A DNA stretch of 64,000 nt from Actinacidiphila sp. DG2A-62 (GTDB lineage: Bacteria > Actinomycetota > Actinomycetes > Streptomycetales > Streptomycetaceae), in NCBI RefSeq assembly GCF_035825295.1, contig NZ_JAYMGI010000002.1, positions 4,884,501 through 4,948,500 on the forward strand, given 5' to 3'. The notes under the pieces are model-generated. The model saw nothing but the letters and a program-made list of their open reading frames with translations. It was not told the DNA's origin and searched no databases. Numbering within the stretch: position 1 is the first letter of the stretch; each line of letters begins with the position of its first letter. The position numbers were made by a program, and so were the translations under genes. This document shows, piece by piece, positions 36,780 to 45,477 of the stretch.

Positions 36780-37826
36780 TCAGCGGGTCATGTCCAGGAC
36801 GAAGCGGTACGTCACGTCGTTCGCCGCGAGGCGGGTCAGCGCGGTGTTGACCTCCGACGCGGGGAGGACCTCGACCGTTGCCGTGATGTCGTGGGCCGCG
36901 CAGAAATCGAGCATCTCGCGGGTCGCCGCGAGGCCTCCGCCGCCCGCGCCGGCCAAGCGCTTGCGGCCGATGACCAGGGCCATCGGGTCGAAGGGCATCT
37001 CCTGGACCATGCCCAGCGAGCAGAGCGTGCGGTCGAAGCGGAGGGCGTGCAGGTAGGGGGTCAGGTCGTGCGCGCGCGGGACGGTGTCGAGGATGACGTC
37101 GAACCGGCCGCGCTGCTCGGCCATCGCCTCCGCGTCGGTGGAGACGACCACGTCGTCCGCGCCGAGCGCGCGCATGTCCTCGGCCTTGGCCGGCGAGGTG
37201 GTGAAGCCCACCACCTCCGCGCCCAGCGCCTTGGCCAGCTTCACCGCCATGTGCCCGAGTCCGCCCAGGCCGACGATCCCGACCGTCCGCCCGGGGCCGG
37301 CCTCCCACCGCCGCAGCGGCACCCACGTGGTGATCCCCGCGCACATCAGCGGCGCGGTCCCGGCCGGGTCGAGCCCCTCGGGCCGCCGGTGGACGAAGGA
37401 CGCGTCGGCCACGTACTCGTCGCTGAAGCCGCCCTGCGTCAGCGTCCCGTCGACCCGGTCCCGCCCGGCGTACGTCAGCGTCGGGAACTCCTCGCAGAAC
37501 ACCTCGTCACCGCTGCGGCACGCCTCGCACACCCCGCACGAGTCGACGATGTTGCCCACGCACACCGGATCGCCGACCCGCAGATCCGTCACCCCGGCGC
37601 CGACCGCCGTCACCTCGCCCACCATCTCGTGCCCGGGCACCAGCGGGAAGATCTCCGGCCGCTCCTGCCCCGGCTCGGGCCGTACGTGGTCCAGGTCGGT
37701 GAAGCACACGCCCGCGTGCGTCACCCGCAGCGCGACGTCGGTGGGCCGCAGGTCGCGGCGCTCGAAACGCCACGGCCGCAGCGCCTCCCCGGGCGCGTGG
37801 GCGGCCCAGCCGTTCACCGTGCGCAT
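36780..37826 (-). CDS. Zinc-dependent alcohol dehydrogenase (MDR family)
   Basis: 348 residues from ATG 37826 (GGAAGGGG upstream). Zinc-ligand Cys in HAGVCFTDLDH, GHEMVGEVTAVG (ligand), a structural-zinc cysteine cluster CGVCEACRSGDEVFC, and the NAD(P)-binding Rossmann motif GIVGLGGLGHMAVKLAKALG. It resembles the YahK/cinnamyl-alcohol class that reduces aldehydes with NADPH. Divergent from an MmyB-type regulator; the shared upstream region holds three 42-bp repeats. Confidence 0.93.
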   Translation of the reverse strand: MRTVNGWAAHAPGEALRPWRFERRDLRPTDVALRVTHAGVCFTDLDHVRPEPGQERPEIFPLVPGHEMVGEVTAVGAGVTDLRVGDPVCVGNIVDSCGVCEACRSGDEVFCEEFPTLTYAGRDRVDGTLTQGGFSDEYVADASFVHRRPEGLDPAGTAPLMCAGITTWVPLRRWEAGPGRTVGIVGLGGLGHMAVKLAKALGAEVVGFTTSPAKAEDMRALGADDVVVSTDAEAMAEQRGRFDVILDTVPRAHDLTPYLHALRFDRTLCSLGMVQEMPFDPMALVIGRKRLAGAGGGGLAATREMLDFCAAHDITATVEVLPASEVNTALTRLAANDVTYRFVLDMTR

Positions 37827-37841
37827 GGTGGTCCCCTTCCG

Positions 37842-37967
37842 TTCGGTACGCCGTCCGGGCCGAGCCGCGCGCACCCGGTCGGCTTCGGTACGCCGTCCGG
37901 ACCGCGTGGCAGGTGTCCGGACCGCTTCGGTACGCCGTCCAGGCTGCGCGGCCCGCGCCAGGCCCGC
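37842..37967. repeat. Three 42-bp imperfect tandem repeats between divergent genes
   Basis: TTCGGTACGCCGTCC occurs at 37842, 37884 and 37926, each heading a degenerate 42-bp unit. The array fills the promoter side of the alcohol dehydrogenase and could hold regulator sites, or be a simple VNTR. Confidence 0.75.
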
Positions 37968-38046
37968 CATCGGTGGCCGGAGCCTGGGAACCGCAGGGCC
38001 ACCCTCGAAGCGCCCCGCCCGCCGCCGCGCGATCTACCGTGGAGGC

Positions 38047-38868
38047 ATGGACAACGCCGCCTTCGCGCAGTTCCTGCGTGCTCGCCGGGCCCTGGTCCGC
38101 CCCGAGGACGTGGGGCTCGACGAGGCCGCGGGCGACCACCGCCGGCGGGTGGCCGGGCTGCGCCGGGAGGAGCTGGCCCTGCTCGCCGGCGTCAGCGCCG
38201 ACTACTACGTACGGCTGGAGCAGGGCCGCGGCCACCGGCCGTCGGAGAGCGTGCTGGAGTCGCTGGCCCGGGCGCTGCGCCTGGACGAGCACCTGACCGA
38301 GCACCTGTACGCGCTGGCCAGGCCCGCGCCGACCGCGCCGCGCACCCGCGAGCACGTGCCGGAGGCGGTGCGGGAACTGCTGGACGCCTGGACCATGACG
38401 CCGGCCTCGGTGACCAGCCGCCGGATGAACGTCGTCGCGGCCAACCCGCTGGCCTGCGAGCTGGCCCCCTGCTACACGCCGGGCACCAATCTGCTGCGGG
38501 CGATGTTCCTGGACCCCGAGACCCGGCACTCGCACGTGGACTGGCCGATGTCCGCGTCGGAGGTGGTGGCGAACTTCCGGGCGATGATCGGCACCGAGCG
38601 CGACGACCCGGCGCTCCGCGACCTCATCGGCGAACTGTCGCTGCAAAGCCAGGACTTCCGCGATCTGTGGGCGCGCCACGACGTCCACACGACCACCTCG
38701 GGCGCGAAGAGCTTCCGGCACCCGGAGGTCGGCGTCATCAACCTCCGCTTCCACGCGATGCCGTTGGAGGACGGCCAGGTGCTGACCGTTCTGCACGCCA
38801 GGCCCGGCTCCGCGGACGAGCGGTCCCTGGCGCTGCTCTCGTCGATGGTCGCGACGCGCGCGGGCTGA
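38047..38868 (+). CDS. XRE/MmyB-type transcriptional regulator
   Basis: 273 residues from ATG 38047 (GGAGG upstream). N-terminal HTH (VAGLRREELALLAGVSADYYVRLEQGRGHRPSESVLESLARAL) followed by the MmyB ligand-binding PAS-like domain (LLDAWTMTPASVTSRRMNVVAANPLACEL, FRDLWARHDVHTTTSGAKSFRHPEVG, LHARPGSADERSLALL). Such regulators often control the divergent dehydrogenase or reductase and may bind fatty-acid-like ligands. Confidence 0.92.
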   Translation: MDNAAFAQFLRARRALVRPEDVGLDEAAGDHRRRVAGLRREELALLAGVSADYYVRLEQGRGHRPSESVLESLARALRLDEHLTEHLYALARPAPTAPRTREHVPEAVRELLDAWTMTPASVTSRRMNVVAANPLACELAPCYTPGTNLLRAMFLDPETRHSHVDWPMSASEVVANFRAMIGTERDDPALRDLIGELSLQSQDFRDLWARHDVHTTTSGAKSFRHPEVGVINLRFHAMPLEDGQVLTVLHARPGSADERSLALLSSMVATRAG

Positions 38869-38912
38869 CGCCGGTCACCCGGAGCGCCGGCCCCGGACCC
38901 GCCGGACGGGGC

Positions 38913-41222
38913 TCACGACGCGACGATGCCGTGGTCGCGCAGGAGCGCGGGGAGTCCGCCCGGATATCCCTTGCCGCCGAGGACGAACGCCCAGTCGCCG
39001 TTCGGCCGGCGCCGGAACGAGCCCAGGACCAGGGCGGTCTCGTGCGGGCGGCCGTCGGAGACGTCGAGCCGGTCCACCTCGTCGCGGACGTGGTCCAGCA
39101 GGCGTACCCGGGCGTCGGTGAAGGCGGCGAGGTCCGCGTCCGGCGCGGCCTCCCGGTCGACCGCGGCGACCAGGACCAGCCGGTCGGCCTCCGCGGGCAG
39201 CGCGTCGAACGCGACCTCCAGCGCCGCCCGGTCCGGCGCCACCGCGGGGACGGCCCGCACCGAGCCGTCCGGCGTCGCGGCGTTGTTGAAGAAGACGAAG
39301 TGGGCGTCGCTCAGCGCCCGTTCGCCGCGGCACACCAGCGCGCACACGTCGACCGGGACGGCGCCGGTCCAGGTCAGACTGAGGATGTTGTGGCCGGGCG
39401 GGGTCGGCGTGCCAGTGGGGGTCGCCGCGACGCCGGATGTCCGCGCGCCGACCGCGCCGACCGCGCCGGCACGCCGGGAAGCCGCGCCGACCGCACCGGC
39501 CGCGGCAGCCGTACGCGAGGCGGCAGCCGTACGCGAGGCGGCAGCCGTCCGCGCGGGCCGCGCGGCCACCGCGCCCGCACCACCGCCCGCGCCACCGCCA
39601 CCGCCGACACGACCGCCCGCACCCCCGCCGCCGCGTCCGCCCCGCGCGCCGCCGTCGCCCAACCGCCCGCGCAGGCCGTGCTGGTGGAGCAGGTCCACGA
39701 GTTCCGCGCCGGACATCAGCTCCAGCGGCTTGCCCTCGACGAAGGCGCGCGTCTGCGGGCCGAACCCCGAAGTCGCCACCAGGTCGCCCTTGTTGGCGCC
39801 CCTGGCATGGACCGTTCCGAACAGGTCCCTTATGACGGCCGGTTGGACCGTGGCGCGGTAACGCTTCACCTGCACCACGATCTTGCCGCCCTGGATCGGC
39901 CGCGGGTCCAGCACGTCCAGGTCCACGCCGCCGTCGTTCGAGCGCGGCGTCGGCGACACCTGCATGCCCATCGCGCGGAAGAGGTCGCCGACGAGGTTCT
40001 CGAACTCGACCGGGTCCATGGTGTAGAGGTCGGGCTCCTCACCGCCGTCCCCGTCGTCCGGCGCCTGCGCGCCGTGCTCGCCGGCCGGCCGCGGCGCGAC
40101 GGCGTCGGGTACGTCGTCCGGCCGGCGTACCGGCCGCACCGCCGCGAGTTGGTCGGGCCGGGCCGACAACTGCCCCCGCAGCGCGTCGGTCAGGCAGCTC
40201 ACCGGGTCGGCCTGGGCCACGTGCAGCTCGGCGAAGAGCTCCCGCGGCGCGACCGCGGTGGCCAGGACGATGGGCCCGCGCTGACCCGTCACCGGGTCGT
40301 GGTCGTCCACGAAGCCGTTCAGCACGACCGAGTCGAGGACCTCCCCCGCGCCCGCCGCCGCGGCAGCCGCGAAGAGCTGGTGCAGCACCAGCAGCAGGCA
40401 CTGCGCGGCCACCTCGCGGTACAGCGACCGCCGTTGCGCCGCCGGCCGCGCGGTCTCCCTGTCCTGGTCCGCCGAGACCACGTACCGCACCGACTTGGCC
40501 TCCGGCACCACCGCGTAGCCGGGCAGCTCCCAGTCCACCACCAACTGCCGCTCCACCGCGTCGTAGGCGGCCGACAGCTGCCGCGGGAAGTGCGCGGGCC
40601 AGGCCGGCGAGGCGTACAGCGCGGCGGAGAAGAACTCCACGACCGCCTCGGGGTCGCCGCGCCGCACCCCCGCCACCGCCTGGTCGACGCTCGCGTTGTG
40701 CCGCCGCACCTCGGCGCGGTGGGCCGCGACCCGCTGTTCGTACGCCCGCTGGTACGCCGCGAACTGCTGCTGCCGCTGGGCCTCGGCGGCCTGCGCCGCG
40801 TGCCAGTCGCGCTCGAACCTGGCGCGCGCCTCCGCCTGGGCCTGGGCGCGGCGGGCCGCGGTCCAGCCGGTGTTCGTCTCGTACTGCCGCGGGTCGGGCA
40901 TGGGCAGCGGGTGGGCGAGCGGGCCGGGCGCGAACGGCTCGGGCTCCTCCGCGCGCCGCAGCGCCTCGGCGCGGAACGCGGGCGCCCGGCACCCGGCGGC
41001 CAGCAGCCCCTGCAACGCCGCGACCTGCGCGTCCAGCTCCTGGGTGCGCCGCGCCGCCTCGGCCTGGCGGTACTCGCGGTGGCTCTGCGCCATGCGCCGC
41101 TGGTAGGCGGCGGCCTGCCGGGCCTGCTCCCTGCGCCGCCGCTCGTCGGCCTCCGCCTGCCGCTGGCGCTGACGCTGCACCTCGGCCCAGACCCCGACCG
41201 GACCGGTGGAACGACGACTCAT
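38913..41222 (-). CDS. Mrr-type nuclease fused to a C-terminal TerD domain
   Basis: 769 residues from ATG 41222. Order: charged coiled coil (about 10-190), conserved middle domain (EFFSAALYASPAWPAHFPRQL, VLDSVVLNGFV, DPVSCLTDALRG), Mrr_cat nuclease about 395-515 (MDPVEFENLVGDLFRAMGMQV, GGVDLDVLD, VVQVKRYRATV with QVK), a Gly/Ala-rich linker about 520-600, then a TerD calcium-binding domain about 605-769 (ILSLTWTG, FFNNAATPDGS, LVLGSFRRRPNGDWAFVLGGKGYPGG). Nuclease plus stress-sensor TerD suggests a defence or DNA-damage effector triggered at the membrane or by calcium. The first three parts match the AICE nuclease at 30869-32470. Confidence 0.88.
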   Translation of the reverse strand: MSRRSTGPVGVWAEVQRQRQRQAEADERRRREQARQAAAYQRRMAQSHREYRQAEAARRTQELDAQVAALQGLLAAGCRAPAFRAEALRRAEEPEPFAPGPLAHPLPMPDPRQYETNTGWTAARRAQAQAEARARFERDWHAAQAAEAQRQQQFAAYQRAYEQRVAAHRAEVRRHNASVDQAVAGVRRGDPEAVVEFFSAALYASPAWPAHFPRQLSAAYDAVERQLVVDWELPGYAVVPEAKSVRYVVSADQDRETARPAAQRRSLYREVAAQCLLLVLHQLFAAAAAAGAGEVLDSVVLNGFVDDHDPVTGQRGPIVLATAVAPRELFAELHVAQADPVSCLTDALRGQLSARPDQLAAVRPVRRPDDVPDAVAPRPAGEHGAQAPDDGDGGEEPDLYTMDPVEFENLVGDLFRAMGMQVSPTPRSNDGGVDLDVLDPRPIQGGKIVVQVKRYRATVQPAVIRDLFGTVHARGANKGDLVATSGFGPQTRAFVEGKPLELMSGAELVDLLHQHGLRGRLGDGGARGGRGGGGAGGRVGGGGGAGGGAGAVAARPARTAAASRTAAASRTAAAAGAVGAASRRAGAVGAVGARTSGVAATPTGTPTPPGHNILSLTWTGAVPVDVCALVCRGERALSDAHFVFFNNAATPDGSVRAVPAVAPDRAALEVAFDALPAEADRLVLVAAVDREAAPDADLAAFTDARVRLLDHVRDEVDRLDVSDGRPHETALVLGSFRRRPNGDWAFVLGGKGYPGGLPALLRDHGIVAS

Positions 41223-41413
41223 GTGCTGCGGTCCCCTCCCCAGGACGTCGCCACGTCACCGGGGGAGAGCGGACAGCGCCGCCACCGGCGGTGACGGTAC
41301 GACTCTATCCAGCCGGGCGCGGCGCGGCAGCGTCCCGTACGGCCCGGGCCGCCGGCCCGCGCGCCCGCGCGGAGCCCGCGCACGCGGAAGGCGGGCCGCC
41401 GGCCCGCGCACAC

Positions 41414-41482
41414 CGTCCCGCGCACGCGCGAGGGCCCCACCCGGCGGTGAACCGGGCGGGGCCCTCACGCGTGCGCGGGACG
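41414..41482 (-). terminator. Very long hairpin terminating the Cys-rich peptide gene
   Basis: Arms of about 30 bases (41414-41443 and 41453-41482) pair with two mismatches, around the loop GGCGGTGAA. It starts 3 bp after the Cys-rich gene and faces the promoter of the Mrr-TerD gene. Confidence 0.78.
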
Positions 41483-41484
41483 GA

Positions 41485-41652
41485 TCAGTCGGTGCAGCCG
41501 CCGCACTGGCAGGCGCCGCCGTTCTGGCAGCCGCACCCGCAGCCGGAACCGCAGCCGCACGCGGCCACCAGGGGGAGCGGGATACGCAGGGGAGCGGCGT
41601 CGGGCGCGGTGCGCTCGCCCGCGACGGGCGTGGGAGTGGGAGATTCCGGCAT
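41485..41652 (-). CDS. Cys-rich small peptide (metallothionein- or RiPP-like)
   Basis: 55 residues from ATG 41652 with a strong GAGGAGG site. N-terminal 30 residues are ordinary (MPESPTPTPVAGERTAPDAAPLRIPLPLVAA); the last 23 contain ten cysteines in CGCGSGCGCGCQ and ACQCGGC blocks. CxC/CxxC spacing suits metal binding, but a short leader plus Cys/Gly core also resembles a RiPP precursor; no modifying enzyme is adjacent. It lies between phoU and the Mrr-TerD gene, with its own terminator hairpin. Confidence 0.75.
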   Translation of the reverse strand: MPESPTPTPVAGERTAPDAAPLRIPLPLVAACGCGSGCGCGCQNGGACQCGGCTD

Positions 41653-41936
41653 CAGTGCAGCCTCCTCGGGCTTGCTCAGGCTTGCCTGCGCCCAGTCAAG
41701 CGTGCCCCGGCGCGGCGCATCAAGGGCGCACGAGGGTGGCAGGAGAGCGGTCCGCCCGCGCCGCTCCGGCGCGCACGCCCCCCCGCCGCACGCCCCCCGG
41801 CCCGACCCCGGCCCCCTGGCCGGACCCCGGCCCCCTGGCCGGGCCCGGGCCGCGCCGAGCCCGAGGACTCTCCGCCTCGGACCCCGCCTGCCCGGAACGC
41901 CTACGTCGCGCCCGGGACCCGCCCCGCCCGGGACCC

Positions 41937-42617
41937 CTACGCCCCCTCGACCGCCGTCGGCGCCGGCGACATCTCGTCGGCGTGCTCGCCGGTCACCAGG
42001 TACACCACCCGCTTGGCGACCGACACCGCGTGGTCGGCGAACCGCTCGTAGTACCGGCCGACCAGCGTCACGTCGACCGCCGTCTCGATGCCGTGCTTCC
42101 AGCGGTCGTCCAGCAGGTGCTGGAAGAGCGTGCGGTGCAGCTCGTCCATGCGGTCGTCGTCGGCTTCCAGCTGCAGCGCGTCGTCGACGTCCTTGGTGAC
42201 GATGACCTCGGCCGCCTTGGCCATCAGCCGCTGCGCGAGCTGCCCCATCTCCAGGATGGTGCTGTGCAGGTCGCGCGGCACCGCGGACTCCGGGAAGCGC
42301 AGCCGGGCCAGCTTGGCCACGTGCCGGGCCAGGTCGCCCGAGCGCTCCAGGTCCGCGCTCATCCGCAGGCTGGTGACGACGATCCGCAGGTCGGTGGCGA
42401 CCGGCTGCTGCCGGGCCAGCAGGGTGATCGCCCGGTTCTCCAGCTCGCGCTGGAGGTCGTCGACCTTCTCGTCGGCGGCGATCACGCTCTCCGCGACATT
42501 CAGGTCGGCGTCGAGCAGAGCCGTGGTGGCGCGGCCGATCGCGGAGCCGACCAGCCGGGCCATCTCGACCAGTCCGTCGCCGATCGAGTCCAGCTCCTCG
42601 TGGTATGCGTCCCGCAT
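41937..42617 (-). CDS. phoU: Phosphate-transport regulator PhoU
   Basis: 226 residues from ATG 42617. Two three-helix PhoU repeats (MRDAYHEELDSIGDGLVEMARLV...; DDRWKHGIETAVDVTLVGRYYERFADHAVSVAKRVVYL) with E/DxxxD metal-binding helices. PhoU links the Pst transporter to the PhoR kinase and keeps it off when phosphate is plentiful. Divergent from phoR-phoP, with a PHO-box-like repeat between. Confidence 0.96.
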   Translation of the reverse strand: MRDAYHEELDSIGDGLVEMARLVGSAIGRATTALLDADLNVAESVIAADEKVDDLQRELENRAITLLARQQPVATDLRIVVTSLRMSADLERSGDLARHVAKLARLRFPESAVPRDLHSTILEMGQLAQRLMAKAAEVIVTKDVDDALQLEADDDRMDELHRTLFQHLLDDRWKHGIETAVDVTLVGRYYERFADHAVSVAKRVVYLVTGEHADEMSPAPTAVEGA

Positions 42618-42713
42618 CAGCAGTCCTTCCGTAACCCGTCATCTGCGCGGCGCCTGCCGGCACCGGTCGTCCACGCTGCCACGCTGATGGGCGTACGCGT
42701 ACCGGTCGCGCAC

Positions 42714-42746
42714 CAGCGGTGAACCGGTGCCTACGTGAAGGTGAAC
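42714..42746 (-). promoter_or_regulatory. PHO box upstream of phoU/phoRP
   Basis: On the minus strand three 11-bp direct units read GTTCACCTTCA, CGTAGGCACCG and GTTCACCGCTG. Two match the Streptomyces PhoP unit GTTCACC exactly. Positioned about 100 bp before phoU and 75 bp before phoR, so PhoP can control both. Confidence 0.8.
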
Positions 42747-42819
42747 TCTTGGCAACGTACATCCGAGAGCTGTCCCACAGGCTTGTGGACTGCTTGAACA
42801 GGCCACTTAACCTGGAGCC

Positions 42820-44145
42820 GTGGACGTGAACGCGGCAGTCGCCGCAGCCAGCGCGATCGCCGGTCTGCTGACCGGCGTCATCGCCGTGCTCGCGTTCCGC
42901 TGGAGCGAACGGGAGCAGGCCCGCCCGACCCGCACGGCGGTGCGGGCCGAACAGGGCGCGGCCGTGCTGCCGCCGGGCGTGGACACCGTGCTGTCGGTGC
43001 TGCGCTCGTCGGCGGTCGTCCTGGACGAGGGCGACACCGTGGTCAAGGCCAGCTCGGCCGCGTACGCGCTCGGACTGGTCAGGGGCGGCCGGCTGGCCGT
43101 GGACCAGATGCTCCAGATGGCCCGCGAGACCCGGCGGGACGGCGAGATACGGCAGGTCGAGCTGGACCTGCCGCGCCGCGGCGCCTCGCGCGGCGAGGGC
43201 CTGGCGGTCTCCGCCCGGGTCGCGCCGCTGGGCTCCCGGCTGGTGCTGCTGCTGGTCGAGGACCTCACCGAGGCCCGCCGCATCGAGGCGGTCCGCCGCG
43301 ACTTCGTGGCGAACGTCAGCCACGAGCTGAAGACCCCGGTCGGCGCGCTGTCGCTGCTGTCGGAGGCCGTGATGGACGCGGCCGACGACCCGGAGGCGGT
43401 CAACCGCTTCGCCGGCCGGATGCAGATCGAGGCCACCCGGCTGACCAGCCTGGTGCAGGAGATCATCGACCTGTCCCGGGTCCAGGACGACGACCTGCTC
43501 GACGACGCCGAGCCGGTCGCCGTGGACGACCTGGTGGCCGAGGCGGTCGACCGCTGCCGCCACCAGGCCAACACCAAGCAGATCACCATGGCCACCGGCA
43601 CCACCCCCGACCTCTTCATCTGGGGCAACCGGGGCCAGCTCGCCGCCGCCCTCGGCAACCTGGTCGAGAACGCCGTGAACTACTCCCCGGCCAGGACCAG
43701 GGTCGGCATAGCCGGGCGCCGCATCGCCGCGCCCGGCGGCTCCGGGGGAGGGGACCTCATCGAGATCTCCGTCACGGACCAGGGCATCGGCATCTCCGAG
43801 AAGGACCGCGACCGGGTCTTCGAGCGCTTCTACCGGGTGGACCCGGCGCGCTCGCGGGCGACCGGCGGGACCGGGCTCGGCCTGTCCATCGTCAAGCACG
43901 TGGCCGCCTCGCACGGCGGGGAGGTCACGGTGTGGAGCGCCGAGGGTCAGGGCTCCACCTTCACCCTGCGGCTGCCCGAGGCCGGGATCGCCAAGGACCG
44001 CGCGCTGCCGCCGGGCCTGGACCCCGACGCCGAGGCCGCCTACGAGGGCGACGCCGAGCCGGCCGACGAGCCGGACGTCCCTTCCGAAGACCAGCTTTTC
44101 CAGACCCTCCCCGAACACATCCCCGCCCCGGAGGTCCTTCCGTGA
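42820..44145 (+). CDS. phoR: Phosphate sensor histidine kinase PhoR
   Basis: 441 residues from GTG 42820. One N-terminal membrane helix (VAAASAIAGLLTGVIAVLAF), a short PAS-like region, HisKA with the phospho-accepting His in FVANVSHELKTPVGAL, and HATPase boxes NLVENAVNYSP (N), DQGIGISEKDRDRVFERFYR (G1/F) and GTGLGLSIVKH (G2). It autophosphorylates under phosphate limitation and phosphorylates PhoP. GTGA overlap with phoP shows translational coupling. Confidence 0.95.
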   Translation: MDVNAAVAAASAIAGLLTGVIAVLAFRWSEREQARPTRTAVRAEQGAAVLPPGVDTVLSVLRSSAVVLDEGDTVVKASSAAYALGLVRGGRLAVDQMLQMARETRRDGEIRQVELDLPRRGASRGEGLAVSARVAPLGSRLVLLLVEDLTEARRIEAVRRDFVANVSHELKTPVGALSLLSEAVMDAADDPEAVNRFAGRMQIEATRLTSLVQEIIDLSRVQDDDLLDDAEPVAVDDLVAEAVDRCRHQANTKQITMATGTTPDLFIWGNRGQLAAALGNLVENAVNYSPARTRVGIAGRRIAAPGGSGGGDLIEISVTDQGIGISEKDRDRVFERFYRVDPARSRATGGTGLGLSIVKHVAASHGGEVTVWSAEGQGSTFTLRLPEAGIAKDRALPPGLDPDAEAAYEGDAEPADEPDVPSEDQLFQTLPEHIPAPEVLP

Positions 44146-44822
44146 CCCGCGTTCTTGTCGTGGAGGACGAAGAGTCCTTCAGCGACGCGCTGTCCTACAT
44201 GCTGCGCAAGGAGGGCTTCGAGGTCGCCGTGTCCGCGACCGGGCCCGACGCGCTGGACGAGTTCGAGCGCAACGGCGCCGACCTGGTCCTGCTCGACCTG
44301 ATGCTGCCGGGGCTGCCCGGCACCGAGGTCTGCCGCCAGCTGCGGCTGAAGTCCAATGTCCCGGTGATCATGGTGACCGCCAAGGACAGCGAGATCGACA
44401 AGGTCGTCGGCCTGGAGATAGGCGCGGACGACTACGTGACCAAGCCGTTCTCCTCGCGCGAGCTGGTGGCCCGCATCCGCGCGGTGCTGCGCCGCCGCGG
44501 CGAGCCCGAGGAGATCTCCCCGGCCGCCCTGGAGGCGGGCCCGGTGCGGATGGACGTGGACCGGCACGTGGTGACGGTCGGCGGCGGCAAGGTGGACCTG
44601 CCGCTGAAGGAGTTCGACCTGCTGGAGATGCTGCTGCGCAACGCCGGCCGGGTGCTCACCCGGATGCAGCTGATCGACCGGGTCTGGGGCGCGGACTACG
44701 TGGGCGACACCAAGACCCTCGACGTCCACGTCAAGCGCCTGCGCGCCAAGATCGAGCCGGACCCGGGCGCGCCGCGCTACCTGGTGACGGTGCGGGGGCT
44801 GGGCTACAAGTTCGAGCCGTAG
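44142..44822 (+). CDS. phoP: Phosphate response regulator PhoP (OmpR family)
   Basis: 226 residues; GTG 44142 overlaps the phoR TGA. Receiver domain with VEDEE acidic pocket, LLDLMLPG phosphoacceptor Asp, MVTAKD Thr and DYVTKPF Lys; winged-helix DNA-binding domain from about 130 (LPLKEFDLLEMLLRNAGRVLTRMQLIDRVWG, DVHVKRLRAKIE, GLGYKFEP). Activates the pho regulon and, in Streptomyces, represses many antibiotic pathways. A strong terminator follows at 44847. Confidence 0.96.
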   Translation: MTRVLVVEDEESFSDALSYMLRKEGFEVAVSATGPDALDEFERNGADLVLLDLMLPGLPGTEVCRQLRLKSNVPVIMVTAKDSEIDKVVGLEIGADDYVTKPFSSRELVARIRAVLRRRGEPEEISPAALEAGPVRMDVDRHVVTVGGGKVDLPLKEFDLLEMLLRNAGRVLTRMQLIDRVWGADYVGDTKTLDVHVKRLRAKIEPDPGAPRYLVTVRGLGYKFEP

Positions 44823-44846
44823 GCCGGGGCCGGGGGCCGCGCGCGA

Positions 44847-44884
44847 GGCCGCCGGGCGTCCGTACGGGCGCCCGGCGGCCTTTC
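44847..44884 (+). terminator. phoRP terminator
   Basis: Perfect 12-bp stem GGCCGCCGGGCG / CGCCCGGCGGCC with a 10-base loop, followed by TTTCC; 25 bp after phoP. Confidence 0.85.
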
Positions 44885-44898
44885 CGTGTCAGCGCCTG

Positions 44899-45477
44899 TC
44901 AGGTGGTGGGGAGGGCGGAGGTGGGGGTGCTGGACGGCGTGGGGATGCCCGGAGTGGTCGTCGCGCCGCCGGAGGCCGTGGGGCTGGGGCCGTACGGCTG
45001 GTAGAAGCCGGCCGACGGCAGGACGTTGGCGAGCACGGTGACCGGCCCCGCGTCGCTGAAGGTGAAGACCGCGTTCTGCACGTCGCCGTCGCGCAGCGCC
45101 TCGCTGCCGGTGTCGATGGTCGCCGCCGGGTTGCCCTTGCCGCCCAGCAGCACACTGCCGTGCGCGGGGACGGTGACGCCCTGGCCGCCGCCGCTGCCGG
45201 TCAGCGTCGCGCTGATGCCGCCGGACAGCTGCACCGACTGCAGCGTCTCGGCGGACGAGCCGTTGTTGAACAGCCGGGCGGTGACCGTCGCCGGGCCGCT
45301 GTCCTGGGTGAGCACGAAGGCGTTCTGCACCTTGACCGGGCCGGCGCTCGCCGACGCGCTGTCGGGCTCGACCTCCAGGGTCGCCGCGTCGTTGCCCGCG
45401 GCGCAGGCGGCGGCGAGGGGTGCGAGCGTGAGCGCGAGGACGGCGGCGACGGCGCCGCGACGGAAGCTGCGGACCAC
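44899..45477 (-). CDS. Secreted lipoprotein, function unknown
   Basis: 192 residues from GTG 45477. Type II signal peptide: basic start, hydrophobic core and lipobox LAAAC (Cys about 25). The mature part is a beta-rich domain (VKVQNAFVLTQDSGPATVTARLFNNGSS..., VPAHGSVLLGGKGNPAATI) similar to the DUF461/PCuAC-like copper-chaperone fold, but I see no clear Met/His metal site. Ser/Thr/Pro tail at the end. Convergent with phoP; conserved beside carD in related genomes as far as I recall. Confidence 0.78.
   Translation of the reverse strand: MVRSFRRGAVAAVLALTLAPLAAACAAGNDAATLEVEPDSASASAGPVKVQNAFVLTQDSGPATVTARLFNNGSSAETLQSVQLSGGISATLTGSGGGQGVTVPAHGSVLLGGKGNPAATIDTGSEALRDGDVQNAVFTFSDAGPVTVLANVLPSAGFYQPYGPSPTASGGATTTPGIPTPSSTPTSALPTT

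Noticed and set aside
36891..41294. 1467-codon plus-strand frame
   Set aside because: Antisense shadow across the dehydrogenase, regulator and Mrr-TerD genes, typical of very high GC DNA.
41811..41860. Repeated CCCCGGCCCCCTGGCC units as a possible CRISPR-like or regulatory array
   Set aside because: Only two adjacent GC-rich copies without unique spacers; simple tandem repeat.
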